This document shows positions 36,341-45,781 of a DNA stretch of 64,000 nt, one piece after another. The stretch covers positions 1 through 64,000 of the forward strand of contig NZ_SKFH01000023.1 of NCBI RefSeq assembly GCF_004343705.1. The letters run 5' to 3'. The number at the start of each line of letters is the position of its first letter. The stretch's first letter is position 1. The notes under the pieces are model-generated. The model was not told where the DNA came from and did not search any database. It saw nothing but the letters and a program-made list of their open reading frames with translations. Made by a program: the position numbers and the translations under genes. This DNA comes from Flaviaesturariibacter aridisoli. Lineage in GTDB: Bacteria; Bacteroidota; Bacteroidia; Chitinophagales; Chitinophagaceae.

Positions 36341-37201
36341 TTACTGTGTTACCGGTACCTGTCTGCGTCCGCGGCGCTGGCGCAGCGTATGAACAAACCC
36401 TTCCAGGCGACCGCGGAATATGTTGTAGAATTCGCCGGACTTCTTCCGGTCCAGCGTGATCATCATCTTGAGCAGGGGCGCCATCATGCCGCGCAGGATC
36501 ACGAAATAGGGTACGTCGTAAACGGCATAAACCATACCCATGCCGCGCTGGCGTGCGCGGATCACTTCGTGACTGCGCGTCTGCACCGGGATGTAGTTGT
36601 GATTGACGCGGATGCCGGCTTCGTAGTATACCCGCATGCCGCGCTGCATGGCCCGAAAGGTCAGCTCGCTGTCTTCTCCACCGCCAATGAATTGGCCGAT
36701 GCCCACATTGTCGAGGAAGCCGCCGAGTTCTTCGAAAGCGGAGCGCTTGTAAACCTGTACGTACGTGACGTAACCGACAGACCGGAAGGAAAAAACCTCT
36801 CTACGGTTAAGCACGCCAGACAGGTCGTGCGGATAGGGATTTTGCACCCAGTTGATGATGAGCAACTCCGTCTCGGGCTGCCGCTCAAAGTGAAGCTGCG
36901 CACCCTTGAGCGCGCCGGGCTCGAACCAGCAATCGTCGTCGGGAAAGCAAAGCACGTTAAAACGTGCAGCGCGCGCACCCAGGTTGCGGGCCTTCGACTG
37001 GTTGGCCTCCTCCATGCGCAAGTGAACAATCGGAAGACGGGCGTTGTATTCTTCAATAAGGTCGTCAAGCAAGCCATCGCGGTTCTGGTCCACAATGATC
37101 AGCTCGTACAGAGTCGGCGGCTGCAGAAGGATAGAATCGAAAAGGCGGCGCAGTTCGTCCTTTCGCCGGTACGTTGCTACGACCGCGGAAATACCATTCA
37201 T
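36341..37201 (-). CDS. GT2 family glycosyltransferase
   Basis: 286 residues. GT-A motifs: SAVVATYRRKDELRRL, IIVDQNRDG, metal-binding FPDDDCWF, and GGGEDSELTFRAM. The C-terminus is basic (RQRRGRRQ). ATG 37201 is preferred because it is where the GT2 fold starts; an earlier in-frame start would add 59 residues of low-quality sequence that overlaps the deacetylase gene region. It lies between the deacetylase and a GT4 gene in the polysaccharide operon. Confidence 0.88.
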   Translation of the reverse strand: MNGISAVVATYRRKDELRRLFDSILLQPPTLYELIIVDQNRDGLLDDLIEEYNARLPIVHLRMEEANQSKARNLGARAARFNVLCFPDDDCWFEPGALKGAQLHFERQPETELLIINWVQNPYPHDLSGVLNRREVFSFRSVGYVTYVQVYKRSAFEELGGFLDNVGIGQFIGGGEDSELTFRAMQRGMRVYYEAGIRVNHNYIPVQTRSHEVIRARQRGMGMVYAVYDVPYFVILRGMMAPLLKMMITLDRKKSGEFYNIFRGRLEGFVHTLRQRRGRRQVPVTQ

Positions 37202-37256
37202 ATCGGACTGTTTTGTTAGGGAAAACCGGCACAAGCCTGAGTTTCCGTTATTCAAC

Positions 37257-37889
37257 TCACAAATAGTGCTCCGGAATCGCGGCAAAGCGGTAGCCTTCGC
37301 CGGAAAAATGCGCAAGCAGGCGCGGTAATGCATAACGCAGGTTGGAACCGGCCGATTCGTTGTCATGAAACACCACAATGGCGCCTGGTTTCAGTCGATC
37401 CGCCACGTTATGGTAGCATTGCTCCGGGGATGTTTGCGCATCAAAATCCCCACTCAGGATATTCCACATCACCACCTGCAGCCCATACGCTTTGCGCAGG
37501 CGTCGTACCTGGAAGGGGGTAACGTGCCCATGGGGCGGGCGAAACAGTTTCGACTGAAGCAGCTTGTCGGCCGACTCCACGTCGCGGTAGTACTGCTTGT
37601 TGGGTGTGCGCCAGCCGTCGGGATGATCCCAGGTGTGATTGCCCACGCTGTGCCCTTCCGCACGCAGCCGTGCAAAAAGCCCGGGGTAACGCTCCGCCTG
37701 CCGGCCAAGGCAGAAAAAGGTGCCTTTCGCATCGTGCTTCCGAAGCTCGTCGAGCACGAAGGGTGTCAGTTCAGGGTGCGGACCATCGTCGAAGGTGAGA
37801 TAAACGTTCTTGCCCTGGGCCGATAGTTCCCAGGTGCAACGCCCGTAGAACCGGCGCATCCAGCTTGGCTTTTGTACGATGTAATTCAT
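37257..37889 (-). CDS. polysaccharide deacetylase (NodB family, CE4)
   Basis: 210 residues. CE4 motifs in order: TFDDGPHP (motif 1, catalytic Asp and metal Asp), GNHTWDH (motif 2, metal His), RPPHG (motif 3), ILSGDFDAQ (motif 4) and VVFHDN (motif 5). There is no signal peptide, so it may act in the cytoplasm or be non-classically located. In this operon it probably removes acetyl groups from an N-acetylated sugar of the polymer. Confidence 0.92.
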   Translation of the reverse strand: MNYIVQKPSWMRRFYGRCTWELSAQGKNVYLTFDDGPHPELTPFVLDELRKHDAKGTFFCLGRQAERYPGLFARLRAEGHSVGNHTWDHPDGWRTPNKQYYRDVESADKLLQSKLFRPPHGHVTPFQVRRLRKAYGLQVVMWNILSGDFDAQTSPEQCYHNVADRLKPGAIVVFHDNESAGSNLRYALPRLLAHFSGEGYRFAAIPEHYL

Positions 37890-37903
37890 GGTCGGTTTCG
37901 GTT

Positions 37904-39154
37904 TCAGGCGTGCAGCAGCCGGAGCCCTTCTTCGGATTGTCGCTCTTCAAGCGCCGGCGCCTCTTCGCGTTCGAGGAACAGGCACCAATACACCAGCGAG
38001 AGCAAAACGAAGTACAGGTGCTTTTCCCGGAAGAAGGAAGCCTCGGTGATATTGTTGATCAATACGATCAGGAACAAAAAATAACAAACCGGCTCTTCGA
38101 AGGGAACCCTTCGGAAGAGGCTCGTAATCGTACGCAGCAGGAAGAACACGAAGAGACACAGCCCCAGCACGCCCGTCATCACCAGGATGTCCATATAGCC
38201 GTTGTGCCCCTGTCCAGGCCACCACTCGAGCTCGTGGATATGGTTGTACGGGCTGAAGCCTTCTTCGGGCATCCAGTAGCCTCCCGATCCAAAGCCGGTC
38301 GCGAGGCGGTCCTGTGTTTTGAGGTCACTCATCATGATTTCCCAAACACCGGTGCGGCCCGTGAACGTGAGGTCGCGGTTGTTGACACCCAGCGACGCCG
38401 TAGATTCGCCGAAGATCGTGTTCAGGTGCGGCACGATCAGGCCTGCGGCGATCACGACGAAGAACAGCGGCTTCAGCAGGAACCGGAGCCGGTAGCAGAT
38501 AAAGATCAGGATGACACCCGACAGCGAGGTCATACTGTCGCACTTGAATAGCTGGAATACGATCATCGCGTCGAGCGCCAGCAGCGCCACCAGGGGCAGC
38601 TTTTCGCGCTCCACGAAGTTGATCACGATAAAGGCAAAGGCAAGGAACTGGCCCATGTTGTTGGGCGAGGTGAACATCCCCTGGATCCGGCTCGAATCTT
38701 CCCCATACCAGGAAGACTGCACGGGGAAAACAATCATAAAGGCCAGGTTACACAGCACAACGAGGATGGCCACTTGTTTCAGCGAACGGAAAAGTCCTTC
38801 CCTGCCCAGCACGTTGACCATTACAAAGGCCTGGACAAGCGTGAGCAGGGTGCGCACGGTAAAGTGAGTGCTGATGGTTTTCATCCCCGCCGGCGCCCAG
38901 GTGGTAGAGAGCACGAGGTAGGCCACAAAAAGGAACAGGGGTCCGAAGCCCCTGAAGGAGATGCGGATCTGGTCGGAAATAAACAGGTACAGCAGCGACA
39001 CGCAGCCCAGGGCAAAGGAAACCGCGTTCAGAACGGCATCCACCGACGGTGCCGCTACCACGGTCTGGATGAGCACAAGGAATGGGAATACAAACAGGAA
39101 AAGCTGCACTTTTCCCAGCAGGAAATTAACTGGTTTGCTGGTGATCAGGTTCAT
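37904..39154 (-). CDS. O-antigen ligase/polymerase-like protein (Wzy)
   Basis: 416 residues with about ten membrane helices and one large periplasmic loop near the end (HIHELEWWPGQGHNGYMDILVMTGVLGL) that carries the H-N-G motif of the Wzy_C (O-antigen ligase/polymerase) family. In a Wzx/Wzy cluster this is the likely polymerase. Eleven bases separate it from the deacetylase downstream. Confidence 0.87.
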   Translation of the reverse strand: MNLITSKPVNFLLGKVQLFLFVFPFLVLIQTVVAAPSVDAVLNAVSFALGCVSLLYLFISDQIRISFRGFGPLFLFVAYLVLSTTWAPAGMKTISTHFTVRTLLTLVQAFVMVNVLGREGLFRSLKQVAILVVLCNLAFMIVFPVQSSWYGEDSSRIQGMFTSPNNMGQFLAFAFIVINFVEREKLPLVALLALDAMIVFQLFKCDSMTSLSGVILIFICYRLRFLLKPLFFVVIAAGLIVPHLNTIFGESTASLGVNNRDLTFTGRTGVWEIMMSDLKTQDRLATGFGSGGYWMPEEGFSPYNHIHELEWWPGQGHNGYMDILVMTGVLGLCLFVFFLLRTITSLFRRVPFEEPVCYFLFLIVLINNITEASFFREKHLYFVLLSLVYWCLFLEREEAPALEERQSEEGLRLLHA

Positions 39155-39195
39155 GGACGGTAGTATCCGTTTTCAAACAAGGATCGGGCCATTGC

Positions 39196-40323
39196 TTAGG
39201 CGGCTGCCGGCAGCGGGCCCGTGCGTGCTTTCGCGTTGCGGGCGGTCAGCAGCCGGATGCTCGTTTTTTCCGCATTGAGGTATACCTGCTGGTACCGGCC
39301 GCTGGCCAGTGCCGCCACGATCGCCTTCGGCGAGCAGTAGTCCTCATAGTAGCGCTTCACGTTTGCAACCATGCCGGCAATGCGCTCTTCATCCAGCGAC
39401 AGGGCTTCCTGCAATTTTTCGGTGAAGTTGCCGTTGTGAAACACGATGGCGTTGAGGCCGTCCTGAAGCGCGGGTGCAAACAGGCGGGCGTACTCCTCGT
39501 GAATGATAGGAATGGTGCCTACCGACATGGCCTCGTAAATGTTGTGCGACAGCGGCATGAACACTCCCGGGCAGGCAATGAAAAACGCATACTGGGCAAT
39601 GATCCCGCGGAGGTCGCGCTGGTCGATGACGAAGTTTTTCTTGTCTACGATGTCTACGACACCATCGGTTGCGCCGGCGCGAAGGGCGTCTTCGCTCTGC
39701 GGGAAGCGGCACTGTTCCAGCGCGCACACCTGCTCGCTGATGGCCAGGCGGTCGAGCATCCGGAAGTTGCCGGTGCTGGAGAAGATCTTGTAATCGTTGG
39801 CGTCGAAGTTGCCGGCGAAGAACACCGAGCGCTTGCGTGCAGAGTCGTCGTAGGGCGCATTCCAATAGCCGTACTTGTACATATACGGGTGCATCCCGAT
39901 GGGAATATGGTAGTGTGCCTCCTGTTCAGCCGGCCACTCGCGAAAGTAATCATTGGAGATGGTGGCGCCGCCGGCCCGGCCGGGGCGGTCGCTGAACACC
40001 AGCGCGCCCTGCGGCACCCTGGACGAAAAGCGCACCTGGCGCTCTTCGACAATGAACCGGGAATAATCATCACCCAGGCTCAGCAGGAATGGGATGTTCT
40101 CGTTGAGGTATACCTGGTAGCCTTCCGCCTCGAAATATTTGACGAGGATGTAGAGGTAGCGAACGTAGGAATTTCGATGAAGATCGATCCAGACGGCCTT
40201 CTCCCCCGCTATGCCGGCGCGGTCGCCGCGGCGCAAGAGGTACTGACGAAACAGGTCGACGTCTTTCAGCTTTTTACGCATCTTTCGCTTTACGCGAAAC
40301 AGGAGTCGGTTGATCTTTTCCAT
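39196..40323 (-). CDS. putative glycosyltransferase, exostosin-like
   Basis: 375 residues. The C-terminal part has FFIACPGVFMPLSHNIYEAMSVGTIPIIHEEYARLFAP and ends with an E-x(7)-YY-x-x-YCSP helix, features of exostosin/GT47-like and other GT-B enzymes. The N-terminus is basic (RKMRKKLK) and could touch the membrane. The family is not certain. It lies between the flippase and the polymerase in the operon, which fits repeat-unit assembly. Confidence 0.7.
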   Translation of the reverse strand: MEKINRLLFRVKRKMRKKLKDVDLFRQYLLRRGDRAGIAGEKAVWIDLHRNSYVRYLYILVKYFEAEGYQVYLNENIPFLLSLGDDYSRFIVEERQVRFSSRVPQGALVFSDRPGRAGGATISNDYFREWPAEQEAHYHIPIGMHPYMYKYGYWNAPYDDSARKRSVFFAGNFDANDYKIFSSTGNFRMLDRLAISEQVCALEQCRFPQSEDALRAGATDGVVDIVDKKNFVIDQRDLRGIIAQYAFFIACPGVFMPLSHNIYEAMSVGTIPIIHEEYARLFAPALQDGLNAIVFHNGNFTEKLQEALSLDEERIAGMVANVKRYYEDYCSPKAIVAALASGRYQQVYLNAEKTSIRLLTARNAKARTGPLPAAA

Positions 40324-40347
40324 GGCGAACGGTTGGTTGAGAAGGCC

Positions 40348-41691
40348 TTAGCGGCGTGAGGGGATCAGTTTCAGGGCATTGCGGTAAAAAGTAGCCGGGC
40401 GGCAGTAGTCGCTGTCGAACACCCCGATGCTGTGCTTACGGAAGTAGTTGACCAGCATTCCGAATACGAGGAGCTCGGCGAGCGGCCAGCACAAAGCGGC
40501 GCCTACCACGCCCCAGGAATGGGCAACAGCGAGTAGTAATGCGACATTGAATACAAAACCGATCAGCATAAATCGAACATAGGGTGCTTCGAGCTTCAGG
40601 TTGAGCATCACCTGCTGACCAAGCGCCAGGTTGAGATTCGAGAACAGCAAACCGAACGAGAAGATCCGGAGCAGGTTCACGGCACTGCTGAATTCCTTGC
40701 CGAAGATGAAGGCGATCGCCGGCTCAGCTAAAACGAACGTTCCGAGCGACATCAGGCCGGTGATGGCGAATACATAAGGCATGATGCGGCGCACCCGCTC
40801 GAGCCCTCCTTCTTTCGAGCCCAGAAATGCCTGCCCGATAAAGGGAAACAGCACCGTATTGAGCGGCATCGATACGATCGATTGTACAATAACCACCGTG
40901 CGGAGCCCGGCTGAATAAAGGCCCGTATCGTGAATGCTGAGCAGCGTTCCGGTAAGAATGATGTTGGAGAGATGCGCCTGGTTGCGGATCAGTTCCATCA
41001 GGGAAATATGCCGGATGTCGATCAGTGTTTCTTTGATCGTTCGCAGGCCCGACCAGGACAGTCTGATGTTGTAGCGTTTCAGCGCATAGCGCATCGAGAA
41101 GAAGGAAACGCCGATGTGGGCCAGGCTCGTCACCAAGGGGTGATAGATGTAATCGCTGCGTTCCCGAACCATCAATACGATGGCTACAGAAAAAGTGAGT
41201 TTGGAGAAAAAGCTGAAGATGGCGAATTTCTTCGTTTCCTGCATGGCGTGGTATACCCAGCTGGGATTGATGACCCATCCCAGGCAGTAAAGAAAAGCGA
41301 AGAGACAAACGAGCTTTTCCGAGTTCAGTTGCTGCATTACCGCAACCAAAACGCCGAAAACCACGGCGCAGGCGGCCATGATATAAAACTTGGCCACCAT
41401 GATGCGGCTGACGATTGCATTGATCGCCGCCTGATCATTGCGGTGCTGAACGATGGCCCGGATGCCGTACACATCGAAGCCCGCGTTGATGAACAGCACG
41501 AAGTAATATACGTACGCGAAGATGTAGTTGATCAGTCCGTAATTACCGGGCCCGATGATGCGTGAGATGATGGGAAGGGTGATGATCGGAAGCACGTAGT
41601 TACCGATCTGCAGCAGGGAAAGCGACAGAAAATTGACGAGGGTCCTGCGCTTTCCCTGCGCAGCGGTACTGGTGGATTGTTCGGTATTCAT
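40348..41691 (-). CDS. polysaccharide flippase (Wzx-like)
   Basis: 447 residues, about 12 helices. The N-terminus LSLLQIGNYVLPIITLPIISRIIGPGNYGLINYIFAYVYYFVLF is the Polysacc_synt (MOP) family start, and the C-terminus has the conserved hydrophobic hairpins. It moves undecaprenyl-linked repeat units across the inner membrane. It begins 6 bases after the UpxY-like gene. Confidence 0.92.
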   Translation of the reverse strand: MNTEQSTSTAAQGKRRTLVNFLSLSLLQIGNYVLPIITLPIISRIIGPGNYGLINYIFAYVYYFVLFINAGFDVYGIRAIVQHRNDQAAINAIVSRIMVAKFYIMAACAVVFGVLVAVMQQLNSEKLVCLFAFLYCLGWVINPSWVYHAMQETKKFAIFSFFSKLTFSVAIVLMVRERSDYIYHPLVTSLAHIGVSFFSMRYALKRYNIRLSWSGLRTIKETLIDIRHISLMELIRNQAHLSNIILTGTLLSIHDTGLYSAGLRTVVIVQSIVSMPLNTVLFPFIGQAFLGSKEGGLERVRRIMPYVFAITGLMSLGTFVLAEPAIAFIFGKEFSSAVNLLRIFSFGLLFSNLNLALGQQVMLNLKLEAPYVRFMLIGFVFNVALLLAVAHSWGVVGAALCWPLAELLVFGMLVNYFRKHSIGVFDSDYCRPATFYRNALKLIPSRR

Positions 41692-41697
41692 TGGGGT

Positions 41698-42243
41698 TTA
41701 GCTGGCATCGGTATAACGGTAATACGGATAAATGCGCGGCATGGCTTCCTCCTGGAGTTGCGGTTTCTGCTGGGGCATATCGGCGATGAGCACATAGCCG
41801 AGTGAGGACAGCGAGCTGCTCACTGTATGTTGCATCCGGGCTACTTTGTAGTCGCTTGCGGGCTCATCCACGAGCACCGGCTCACGGCGAACCGCGGTGC
41901 GGGACGTGCGTACATTTTGGTGGCTGGCGAGGAAGGTCTTGATCAGGGAAATTTCATCGTCGCGGATGACGGCCGGCTGGTTGAGCCAGTGGAGCAGGCC
42001 GATGACGCCGCTCATGTGGCGCACCAGTTCTTTCTGCTCGTCCTGGAGGCGCACGAATACCAGCCCGGGAAACAGGGGCTCGAGTTCGGTCTTTTTCAGG
42101 AAGCTCCAGGGCGATTGCGTCATGCGTAACGGGAGGTAGGTTTCAAAGCGTTTTTTTGTCAGGGCGGCGGCAACTTTTTTCTCGCACTTCGGACGGGTGC
42201 ACAGGGCGTACCATTGCCCTCCTTGGGGTAAAAAGGTGTTCAT
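41698..42243 (-). CDS. UpxY-type NusG-like transcription antiterminator
   Basis: 181 residues. The NusG N-terminal domain is clear: QWYALCTRPKCEKKVAAALTKKRFETYLPL and ELEPLFPGLVFVRL. No KOW domain pattern is obvious in the tail (SLGYVLIADMPQQ). In Bacteroides, UpxY proteins prevent premature termination within their own capsule operon. It is third in the operon, after wza and wzc, rather than first. ATG 42243 matches the family start; ATG 42267 would add eight residues. Confidence 0.9.
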   Translation of the reverse strand: MNTFLPQGGQWYALCTRPKCEKKVAAALTKKRFETYLPLRMTQSPWSFLKKTELEPLFPGLVFVRLQDEQKELVRHMSGVIGLLHWLNQPAVIRDDEISLIKTFLASHQNVRTSRTAVRREPVLVDEPASDYKVARMQHTVSSSLSSLGYVLIADMPQQKPQLQEEAMPRIYPYYRYTDAS

Positions 42244-42331
42244 TTCAAAGGTTTTATAGGTTAGCATCAACCCGGAAAGGCCGGGAAATCAAAACGAGCT
42301 TGGTGCTCTCAGGTGGTGTGGTTGGTGTTGG

Positions 42332-44692
42332 TCAGGCCTTCCCGATCTGCGGACGGCGCTTCTTCAGGAGGGGTTTGCGAAAGGTAGACTGCAGCTGTTG
42401 AAACAGCACGGAAAACGCATTTTGAGAACTGGTAGAACTACGGTGCTGGCTGGAACCGTATCCGAGACCCGGGCTCGCACCCAGGAAACCGCGGGGCCGT
42501 ACACCGTTGAATACAACAAACAGGTTACCCAGGGCTTTCACGGGATGGGTTTCATCCAGTTTTCGGATAAGGGATTTCGGTGTCCAGGCATGCCGCACCA
42601 CGTACAGGGTCAGATCGCTCCATTCTGCCAGAATGTAGGCATCGGTGGCGGACCCCACGGGGGCTGCATCGAGGACGATAAAGTCAAAGGTCTCTTCAAG
42701 ATAGTCGAACAAGTTTGCCAGCTTGCCGTTCAGGAGTAGCTCCGTTGCCTGGGTTTCTGTCGTTCCGGCCTGCACCACAAACAGGTTAGGGTACTCGGTT
42801 CCTTTGATGATCTCGTAAGGTTCCTTTTCGTTCTCCAGGAAGTCGGCAAGTCCGGCGCTGCCTTCCTGTGTAAACAGACCGGTGCGGAAACCGCGCAGAT
42901 CCGACTTTAACAAAACAACTTTCTTGCCAGAGAGTGAAAGATTCCAGGCTAAATGTTCGGCCAGGAAGGTTTTCCCTTCACCCTTCATGCTGGAGGTAAC
43001 CAGGATCTTTTTCTTGCCGGCGTTTTTGCCGAAAAGGCCCGCTGCCACACGCAATTGACGCAGTTGTTCCCCGATTGCGGGCTGGGGCGCTGTGGCGTGA
43101 CTGTCACCCTGGGTCAGCTCACCAAGCACGGGAAGGCCGCTCAGCGTTTCGAGCTCCTGGCGGAACAGGATCTTCTGGCTGGCAGACTCGCGCAGGGTTA
43201 CATAACCGATGCCGGTCATCAGGGCCAGCAAGAGAGCAGCCCCCAGGATGAAGGGCTTGTTGGGGCTTACCGGTAACAGGGTGGCCCGTGCGGTTTCCAC
43301 CACCTTACTGTCAGGGATATTCGACGCGGAGGCGATGGCCGTCTCTTCGCGTTTTTGCAACAGGAAGGAGTAAATGCTGTTCTTGATCGACTGCTGGCGG
43401 CTCACGTCGAGGAGCTCACGCTCTTTTTGCGGGATGCTCTGCAGCATATTGTTGTAGGTCGAATTCGTAGAGCTCAGGTCGCGTTGGCTGGCCTGCAGGC
43501 CACGGCGCTGGCTGTTGATATTCTCCAGGATGCTGGGACGCATCGAGGCGAGCTGCTCATCGAGGGCAAGCATCGAAGGGTGATTGTCGCCGGTGGTTTT
43601 GCGGAGGCGGTCACGCTCCAGCTCCGTCTCGTAAAGTTTTTGCAGCAGGCCCGACAGCAGCGGATCTTCAACGCCCAGCGTCGATGGCGCTACGATGCTG
43701 TTACCTTCCTTGGAACTAACATAGCGCTCCACCTGCTCCAGCACCGCCAGCTTCATGTTGATCTCGGCGAGGCGTTGATCGTTTTCGCCAACATTCTTCA
43801 GATAAAGCTTGCCCTGCTCGCTGAGGTCCACCACGTTGTTGCGCGATTTGTAGGTCTGAATCTGTTGTTCCACAGAGCTCAGCTCCCGTTGAACGATACG
43901 CATACGGTCGTCCACAAAAGCGATCGTGTTGCGGGCGATGGTGTTCTTGTAGTCGATGCTCGATTCGTTGTAGTCGCGGATGAGTGTGTTGAGGATGTCT
44001 TCCCCGCGCTCCGGTACTTCGTCCTTCAGCTTGAGACGTACAATGCTCGACAGTTTGCCGGCAGCGGTCACCTCAAGGCGCTTGGCCAGGCCGGCCGTAA
44101 TGTTGCGGGGATCGTCAAGTCGGAAAAAAAGCGGGTGTCCGGCCATCTTACGGAAATGCGGGTTCAGGCTGAATTGCAAAACCCCGTAGGGTGTGACCAC
44201 CGGCTGGTGCAGAGGATAGGTTTTACCCTCCAGCAGTACGGTTTGCGCACGACTGTCGTATTCGAAAGCGATCGCCGGTGTCTCGGTGAGGCGCGCAGGG
44301 TCGGGTGCGGAAACAAGGATTGGCGAAGTGGTATAGGCCGAGCGGTCGGAAATGGCGCCCTTCTCGTAGATCGGCGCGTAGAGGTGGAGGCTGCGCACCA
44401 CCTCGTCGAGCAGGTTACGGGACTGGAGCACGACCACCTCGTTTTCCACGATCTTTTTCGAGCTGAGGAGGTTCAGCGACTCCGACACCGTCAGCTCCTC
44501 GGATCCCTTCTTCTCGTCCTTGATAAGGAGGGTCGCATTGGCTTCGTAAAGTGGCGTGGCATAGCGGAGGTAGGCAAGAGCGCCGAGCCCGAAAAGGATG
44601 GCCAGGAATACGAACAGCGGCCAGTAGGGCAAATAGCGGAAAGAAAGCCCTTCCGCGAAGGAGGTGTTTTTCGTTTTTGGTCGGTTTAGCAT
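42332..44692 (-). CDS. polysaccharide biosynthesis tyrosine autokinase (Wzc-like)
   Basis: 786 residues. An N-terminal Wzz domain with a first helix (LFVFLAILFGLGALAYL), a long periplasmic coiled-coil region (about 100-460), a second helix (ILGAALLLALMTGIGYV), then a cytoplasmic BY-kinase domain with Walker A SSMKGEGKTFLA, the A' LKSDLRG and Walker B FDFIVLDAAP. The C-terminal tail has few tyrosines (only around GLGYGSS), unlike the usual Tyr cluster. It controls chain length and export together with Wza. Confidence 0.93.
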   Translation of the reverse strand: MLNRPKTKNTSFAEGLSFRYLPYWPLFVFLAILFGLGALAYLRYATPLYEANATLLIKDEKKGSEELTVSESLNLLSSKKIVENEVVVLQSRNLLDEVVRSLHLYAPIYEKGAISDRSAYTTSPILVSAPDPARLTETPAIAFEYDSRAQTVLLEGKTYPLHQPVVTPYGVLQFSLNPHFRKMAGHPLFFRLDDPRNITAGLAKRLEVTAAGKLSSIVRLKLKDEVPERGEDILNTLIRDYNESSIDYKNTIARNTIAFVDDRMRIVQRELSSVEQQIQTYKSRNNVVDLSEQGKLYLKNVGENDQRLAEINMKLAVLEQVERYVSSKEGNSIVAPSTLGVEDPLLSGLLQKLYETELERDRLRKTTGDNHPSMLALDEQLASMRPSILENINSQRRGLQASQRDLSSTNSTYNNMLQSIPQKERELLDVSRQQSIKNSIYSFLLQKREETAIASASNIPDSKVVETARATLLPVSPNKPFILGAALLLALMTGIGYVTLRESASQKILFRQELETLSGLPVLGELTQGDSHATAPQPAIGEQLRQLRVAAGLFGKNAGKKKILVTSSMKGEGKTFLAEHLAWNLSLSGKKVVLLKSDLRGFRTGLFTQEGSAGLADFLENEKEPYEIIKGTEYPNLFVVQAGTTETQATELLLNGKLANLFDYLEETFDFIVLDAAPVGSATDAYILAEWSDLTLYVVRHAWTPKSLIRKLDETHPVKALGNLFVVFNGVRPRGFLGASPGLGYGSSQHRSSTSSQNAFSVLFQQLQSTFRKPLLKKRRPQIGKA

Positions 44693-44703
44693 TGTCGACG
44701 GTT

Positions 44704-45480
44704 TTACCGGGTCAACCGGTCCAGTATGATTGTTACAAAGGACAGGCCACTTAAAATAATTGGTAAAAGTTGTCGCGTATTCGTCGCGGCGCCCACACGG
44801 GCTTTATTGGGCTCTGCATAAAGAACATCCCCGTTATGTAAGTAGAAATACGGAGAGCTCAGCAGTTCTTTTGAGTTTAGATCAATACGGGTGAGCATTT
44901 TCTGCCCCCCCTCATCACGGATCAGCAGCAGGTTATCGCGGCGTCCGTAAATAGTTAGGTCACCGGCAGCACCGAGTGCTTCGAGGATAGAAATTTTTTC
45001 GCTAGGCACCGGAACCACCTGTGGATGTTCGACTTCACCGAGTACCGTCACTCGAAAATTGAGGAAGCGGATGGACACAACGGGCTCGAGTAGCAGTTTT
45101 CGTTCCAAGAGCTGGTTGCGGATTTGGTCGGTAAGGTCCCTTTTGGTAAGCATTCCCGCTTTGATCTTCCCCAGCATCGGGAACTGAATATTGCCCTCCG
45201 GGTCTACGAGGTACCCGGTTACCTCTATGGCGTTCGTACCATTAAGGGCAGTTGAGGAGTTATTGTTGAAAATCGTTGTGGCTTCCGGGTTGGGACTGCT
45301 AACCTGTATGGCCAGAATATCGCCCGGATGAATGAGTTGCTGATCGGGCGCCGGGCTGGCAACAATTAGGTCTTTGGGTACATCTACGAAATAGGCCGTC
45401 TTACGGGTATTGACACAGGATGTTGCTGTAAGGAACAGCAGCCCCATCAGGAGCAGGAATAGTTGGTTGCTGATGCGCAT
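44704..45480 (-). CDS. polysaccharide export lipoprotein (Wza-like)
   Basis: 258 residues. Lipobox LFLTATSC, then the poly_export domain (IHPGDILAIQVSSPN through VDPEGNIQFPMLGKI), a SLBB domain (RVTVLGEVEHPQVVPVPSEKISILEALGAAGDL) and a C-terminal hydrophobic segment (LLPIILSGLSFVTIIL). It forms the outer-membrane exit channel. It is the first gene of the operon and overlaps no upstream gene. Eleven bases separate it from wzc. Confidence 0.93.
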   Translation of the reverse strand: MRISNQLFLLLMGLLFLTATSCVNTRKTAYFVDVPKDLIVASPAPDQQLIHPGDILAIQVSSPNPEATTIFNNNSSTALNGTNAIEVTGYLVDPEGNIQFPMLGKIKAGMLTKRDLTDQIRNQLLERKLLLEPVVSIRFLNFRVTVLGEVEHPQVVPVPSEKISILEALGAAGDLTIYGRRDNLLLIRDEGGQKMLTRIDLNSKELLSSPYFYLHNGDVLYAEPNKARVGAATNTRQLLPIILSGLSFVTIILDRLTR

Positions 45481-45544
45481 GGTAGTCGGACGCGGCGGTT
45501 ACAGCCGGTCACGGCACTACGCACAATTCATATGCCAGCAGAGT

Positions 45545-45576
45545 TTTGGCTGTTTGTAACGTCCCCCTTACCTTAG
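45545..45576 (+). promoter_or_regulatory. promoter of tRNA-Ser(TGA)
   Basis: -33 TTTG (45545-45548) and -7 TACCTTAG (45569-45576) with a 20-base spacer, ending 4 bases before the tRNA. Confidence 0.7.
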
Positions 45577-45580
45577 CACC

Positions 45581-45665
45581 GGAGAGATGGCAGAGCGGTC
45601 GATTGCGGCGGTCTTGAAAACCGTTGTCTGTAACAGGACCGGGGGTTCGAATCCCTCTCTCTCCG
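45581..45665 (+). tRNA. tRNA-Ser (anticodon TGA)
   Basis: 85 bases with a long variable arm. The acceptor stem is GGAGAGA/TCTCTCC, the anticodon loop CTTGAAA (anticodon TGA) on stem CGGT/ACCG, and the T arm has GGTTCGAATC. No CCA is encoded. Confidence 0.95.
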
Positions 45666-45670
45666 CCCTT

Positions 45671-45707
45671 GCCCGCCTTTGCACTTCGTGCTTCGGCGGG
45701 CTTTTTC
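45671..45707 (+). terminator. terminator of tRNA-Ser(TGA)
   Basis: GCCCGCC (45671-45677) pairs with GGCGGGC (45695-45701), closing a 17-base loop with its own small GCACTTCGTGC hairpin, then TTTTTCTTTT. Confidence 0.9.
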
Positions 45708-45781
45708 TTTTGTGCCCAGCTCCTATTGGCGGGCTTCGGCGGACGTAGTCCGCTGGGGCAATTCCTACCGAAACAGGCGGC

